A stretch of DNA of 64,000 nucleotides, taken from Bacillota bacterium. Its GTDB lineage: Bacteria > Bacillota > DTU030 > DUMP01. Positions within the stretch are counted from its first letter, which is position 1; every line of letters starts with the position of its first letter. The stretch lies in NCBI GenBank assembly GCA_030154105.1, contig JASKKP010000001.1, forward strand, positions 1 through 64,000, read 5' to 3'. The translations under genes were made by a program, and so were the position numbers. Below are positions 60,851 to 64,000 of this stretch, piece after piece. A model generated the notes under the pieces. That model saw only the letters and a program-made list of their open reading frames with translations. It did no database searches and had not been told where the DNA came from.

Positions 60851-63800
60851 TTGGCGCCGGGTTTTGCGCACCTGCACGTGCATTCGCCGTTTTCCTTCCT
60901 GGACGGGGCCAGCCGTATTGAGGAGCTGGTGCGGCGGGCGGCGGAGTTGGGGCAGCCGGCGCTGGCTCTGACGGACCACAACAACCTTTCCGGGGCGGTG
61001 CGCTTCACCCGGGCCGCCCGGGCGGCCGGGATAAAGCCCATTCTGGGGGTAGAAATAACCATGGCCGGCGGCTACCACCTAACCCTTCTGGCCCGGAACC
61101 GGCAGGGCTACAGGAACCTCTGCCGGCTTCTCACCCGGGCCCACCTAGGCAGCCCCCGCGGCCGCCCGAGCGTAACTTGGGAGGACCTGGCCGCGCACCG
61201 GGAGGGGCTGGTGGCCCTTTCGGGCTGCCGGCGCGGGGAAGTGCCCGCCCTAATCCTTAAGGGGCGCCTGGCGGAGGCGGAGGCGGTGGCCCGGCGCCTC
61301 AGGGATGTTTTCGGGCGTGAAGGCTTCTATCTGGAAATTATCCCCAATCTTCTCCCCGGCGACCGGGCGCTGCACCGGGCTTTGGCCGACCTCGGCCGGG
61401 CCTTAAACCTAAGGCTGGTGGCCACTGCTGACGTGCATTACGCCCGGAAAGAAGAATTTCATCTTCACGACCTTCTCACCTGCATCCGCACGCAGACCAC
61501 CGTCTCGGCCGTTCACCCGGAGCGGCCGCTCAACGCCGAGAACTACTTGAAAGCGGCCGAGGAGTTGGCCGCCTTGCTGCCGGCGGAGTGCCGTGAGGCC
61601 TTGGACCAGGCCGGTACCCTGGCGGAAGCTTTAGAGCCGGCTTTGCCGGAAGACGAGCCGCTTTTTCCCCGTTTTCCCGTGCCGCCGGGGGAGTCGGCAG
61701 AGGCGATGCTCCGGCGCCTCACCTGGGAGGGGGCCCGGCGGCGCTACGGCCGCCTCAGCGCGGCCTTGAACGAACGGTTGGAAAAGGAACTCGCGGTGAT
61801 CTGCCGCCTCGGCTTTACCGACTACTTCCTCGTGCTGTGGGACGTGGTGCGCGAGGCCCGGGCCCGGGGGATCCGCTGTGCCGGACGGGGTTCGGCGGCC
61901 GACTCGGTGGTGGCCTACTGCCTGGAGATCACCGAAGTTGATGCCTTCCGGCGGGAACTCCTCTTTGAACGCTTCCTGAGCGCCGAGCGGGCGGAACGGC
62001 CGGATATCGACCTCGACATCGATGCCCGCCGTCGGGATGAACTGGCCGCCTACCTGGGCCGTCGCTACGGCGAAGATAAAGTGGCGGCCGTGGCCACCTA
62101 TCAGACTTTTCAAGCGCGTTCGGCGGTGCGCGATCTGGGGAAGGCCTTGGAGCTGCCGGCAGCGGAGCTGGACGCCCTGGCCAAGCGCCTACCTTACTTC
62201 GTCCCGGCGGACGGCATTCGCGCCGCCCGCGCGCGGGTGCCGGAACTCAAAAATACCCCCCTACCCTGGGAGCGCTACGAGCGGCTGCTCGACTTCTGCG
62301 CTGCGGCTGCCGGCCTTCCCCGCCACCTAGGGACCCACCTGGGCGGCCTGGTGGTGGCCCGCGAGCCTCTGGCCGGCCTGGTGCCGCTCCAGTGGGCGGC
62401 CAAAGGAACGGTGGTCGCCCAGTTCGATAAGGAAGACGTGGAAGATCTGGGGCTGGTTAAGCTGGACCTCCTTTCCCTGCGCGCCTTAAGTGCGGTGGAG
62501 GAAACTTTAAAGGCGCTGAAGGCGAGCGGGCGACCGGTTGATTATGACCGGCTGCCCCTTAACGATAGGGCCAACTTTCAGATGCTGCGCCGGGCCGAGA
62601 CCGTCGGCGTCTTCCAGCTGGAGAGCCCGGCCCAGCGGGCGCTACAGGGCCGCCTGGGGGCGGACGACATGGAGGACCTGGTGGCCAGCCTGGCCCTCAT
62701 TCGCCCGGGGCCGATCAAGGGGAACATGGTGGAACCGTTCATTGCCCGGCGGCGCGGGGAAGAGCCGGTTAGCTACCCCCACCCCACGCTGGAACCCATC
62801 TTAAAGAAGACCTACGGGGTGGTGCTCTTTCAGGAGCAGGTCATTGCCATCGCCACGGCCATTGCCGGCTTTAGCGCCGGCGAGGCCGACCGGCTGCGGC
62901 GCGTCATGACCCACGCCCGCTCCCAGGCGGAGATGACGGCCATCGGGGCGGAGTTTGTGGCCCGGGCGGTGGAGCGGGGCGTGCCTTTGGCCACGGCGCA
63001 GGCCATCTTCGACATGATCGCCGGGTACGCCAGCTACGGCTTCTGCGAGGCCCACGCCGCCGCTTTCGCTACTACTGCTTATAAAACGGCCTACCTTCTC
63101 CGCCATTATCCGGCCCACTACCTGGCTGCCCTCCTAACCTGTCAGCCCATGGGCTTTTACCCGCCCTGGGTACTCATCGGCGAGGCACGGCGGCGCGGCG
63201 TAAAGGTGTTGCCGCCGGACGTAAATAAAAGCGGCGCCGCCTACAGCGTGGAGGAGGGCGCCATCCGGGTCTCTCTGCGCCAGGTGAAAGGTATGGAAGA
63301 AAAAGCGCTGAAAGCGCTCCTCACCGCCCGCGCCTCAGGCCCTTTTACCTCCCTGGCCGATCTTAAGAAGCGGGTGAACCTTCCGGCCGACGTGCGGGAG
63401 AACCTTATTCTGGCCGGCGCCTGCGCTTCCCTGGATCCAAACCGGCGCGCCCTTCTCTGGGAGGATAAGCTGGGGCGGGCGGCGCCGGGGGTACCCGATT
63501 TCTCGCCTGCAGAGAAGATTCTCTTCGAGTGGGACCTGCTCGGCTTTTCCCTGAGCGGGCATCCCCTAAGCTGCCTGCGGCCGACCCTTGAAAGGCAGGG
63601 AGTGCTGACCATCCGGGCGGCCAAGGGGCTTTTACCGGGGCGGGAGGTAAAGGTGGCGGGTCTTCCCATCCGTCCGCACCGCCCGCCCACCAGGAGTGGG
63701 CGTACGGTGGCCTTCTTCACTATGGAAGACGAAACCGGCCTTATCGATGTAACCGTGTTCGAAGACGTCTACCAACGCTACGGCCATCTGCTCTTCGGCG

Positions 63801-63922
63801 ATGCGGTGGGTGCCCTTCTGGTTTGCGGCCGCTTAGAGAAACGAGGTAATCTAGCGAGCATTACGGCGCTGGCCATTGAAGAGCTGGGCGGCAGGCCGGC
63901 GCGGATACCTGTTCCTTCTTAG
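60851..63922 (+). CDS. dnaE2: DNA polymerase III alpha subunit, DnaE2-like
   Basis: This 1023-residue C-family polymerase has an N-terminal PHP domain (FAHLHVHSPFSFLDG, ALTDHNNLSGA), the palm with RPDIDLDID catalytic aspartates, the finger/clamp region and a C-terminal OB domain (VAFFTMEDETGLIDVTVFED). Length and operon mates fit the error-prone DnaE2/DnaE group rather than the replicative PolC of Firmicutes. The TTG at 60851 follows AAAGGAGG (60837-60844 region) with good spacing; the frame extends upstream without a better site. Confidence 0.9.
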   Translation: MAPGFAHLHVHSPFSFLDGASRIEELVRRAAELGQPALALTDHNNLSGAVRFTRAARAAGIKPILGVEITMAGGYHLTLLARNRQGYRNLCRLLTRAHLGSPRGRPSVTWEDLAAHREGLVALSGCRRGEVPALILKGRLAEAEAVARRLRDVFGREGFYLEIIPNLLPGDRALHRALADLGRALNLRLVATADVHYARKEEFHLHDLLTCIRTQTTVSAVHPERPLNAENYLKAAEELAALLPAECREALDQAGTLAEALEPALPEDEPLFPRFPVPPGESAEAMLRRLTWEGARRRYGRLSAALNERLEKELAVICRLGFTDYFLVLWDVVREARARGIRCAGRGSAADSVVAYCLEITEVDAFRRELLFERFLSAERAERPDIDLDIDARRRDELAAYLGRRYGEDKVAAVATYQTFQARSAVRDLGKALELPAAELDALAKRLPYFVPADGIRAARARVPELKNTPLPWERYERLLDFCAAAAGLPRHLGTHLGGLVVAREPLAGLVPLQWAAKGTVVAQFDKEDVEDLGLVKLDLLSLRALSAVEETLKALKASGRPVDYDRLPLNDRANFQMLRRAETVGVFQLESPAQRALQGRLGADDMEDLVASLALIRPGPIKGNMVEPFIARRRGEEPVSYPHPTLEPILKKTYGVVLFQEQVIAIATAIAGFSAGEADRLRRVMTHARSQAEMTAIGAEFVARAVERGVPLATAQAIFDMIAGYASYGFCEAHAAAFATTAYKTAYLLRHYPAHYLAALLTCQPMGFYPPWVLIGEARRRGVKVLPPDVNKSGAAYSVEEGAIRVSLRQVKGMEEKALKALLTARASGPFTSLADLKKRVNLPADVRENLILAGACASLDPNRRALLWEDKLGRAAPGVPDFSPAEKILFEWDLLGFSLSGHPLSCLRPTLERQGVLTIRAAKGLLPGREVKVAGLPIRPHRPPTRSGRTVAFFTMEDETGLIDVTVFEDVYQRYGHLLFGDAVGALLVCGRLEKRGNLASITALAIEELGGRPARIPVPS

Positions 63923-63944
63923 GCAGCTACCGGAAAATGCAGAC

Positions 63945-64000
63945 ACTCATGCCGAGTTCGTTCGTCCTCAGGTCGTTCGTGCCGAAGGGGGATGCCCGAG
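63945..64000 (+). repeat. Copy of the dispersed repeat at the right edge
   Basis: From about 63951 to the last base this matches the reverse complement of 32496-32545, with an unbroken 29-base identity. It probably continues beyond the window. No gene is visible after the polymerase stop. Confidence 0.8.

Noticed and set aside
1-64000. CRISPR arrays, tRNA or rRNA genes, complete insertion sequences
   Set aside because: I looked for evenly spaced repeats, cloverleaf-like stretches and transposase motifs and saw none I could support.

Overview
The window looks like chromosomal DNA of a spore-forming, high-GC Firmicute of the Moorella/Thermanaeromonas kind. This is inferred from gene content, not from a database match. 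The signs are strong GGAGG-type ribosome binding sites with many GTG and TTG starts, a CwlD spore-germination amidase, a T-box leader, AddAB in place of RecBCD, MrfAB repair proteins, an M-box riboswitch and a DUF1540 protein. Most of the DNA is visibly GC-rich. The first 4.3 kb, the toxin-antitoxin pairs and parts of the 48.4-59.4 kb island look AT-richer and may be acquired.

Layout. 1-4.3 kb: a sigma-54 activator, a textbook -24/-12 promoter, and an operon of an NhaC-type antiporter and isoaspartyl dipeptidase. 4.5-6.6 kb: cwlD, birA and a small EamA/SMR-like membrane protein. 6.7-11.7 kb (minus): a T-box leader, ilvD, and a TRAP transporter dctP-dctQ-dctM. 11.8-15.7 kb: arginase, a fused Memo-AMMECR1 protein, an inserted hicBA pair and the radical SAM partner AmrS. 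15.7-19 kb (minus): a DUF2283/DUF4258 pair, a CoA-type Nudix hydrolase and an FtsA-like ATPase with a long tail of repeated small modules. 19-24.9 kb: a WYL regulator, small proteins, a second hicAB, a DUF2284 protein, an ArsA/Get3-like ATPase and sfsA. 25-37 kb: addB-addA and sbcD-sbcC, with short dispersed repeats around sbcD. 37-40.8 kb (minus): an ABC ATPase and a duplicated permease behind a complete Mg2+-sensing M-box riboswitch. 41-42.4 kb: a YkvI-like membrane protein and a DUF1540 protein. 42.7-48.3 kb: mrfA, mrfB and an overlapping N6-adenine methylase. 48.4-59.4 kb: a probable defence island (DUF499 ATPase, unknown 201-aa protein, DUF1156 methylase, PLD-helicase). 59.5-63.9 kb: a mutasome-like operon (stripped Y-family protein, DUF6504 protein, DnaE polymerase) behind a strong promoter with a LexA-box-like site. 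The right edge runs into another copy of the repeat seen near sbcD.

The two most interesting systems are these. First, the 40.3-40.75 kb leader has a sigma-A promoter, M-box aptamer, intrinsic terminator, a 10-codon Pro/Asp-rich ORF, a C-rich G-poor stretch and then a further small ORF. This layout resembles the enterobacterial mgtA leader, but it precedes an ABC transporter that would by default be called nitrate/taurine type. That suggests an undescribed ABC route for Mg2+ or another divalent ion. Second, the DUF499/DUF1156/PLD-helicase island reads as a multi-gene restriction-like defence system sitting between DNA repair genes.
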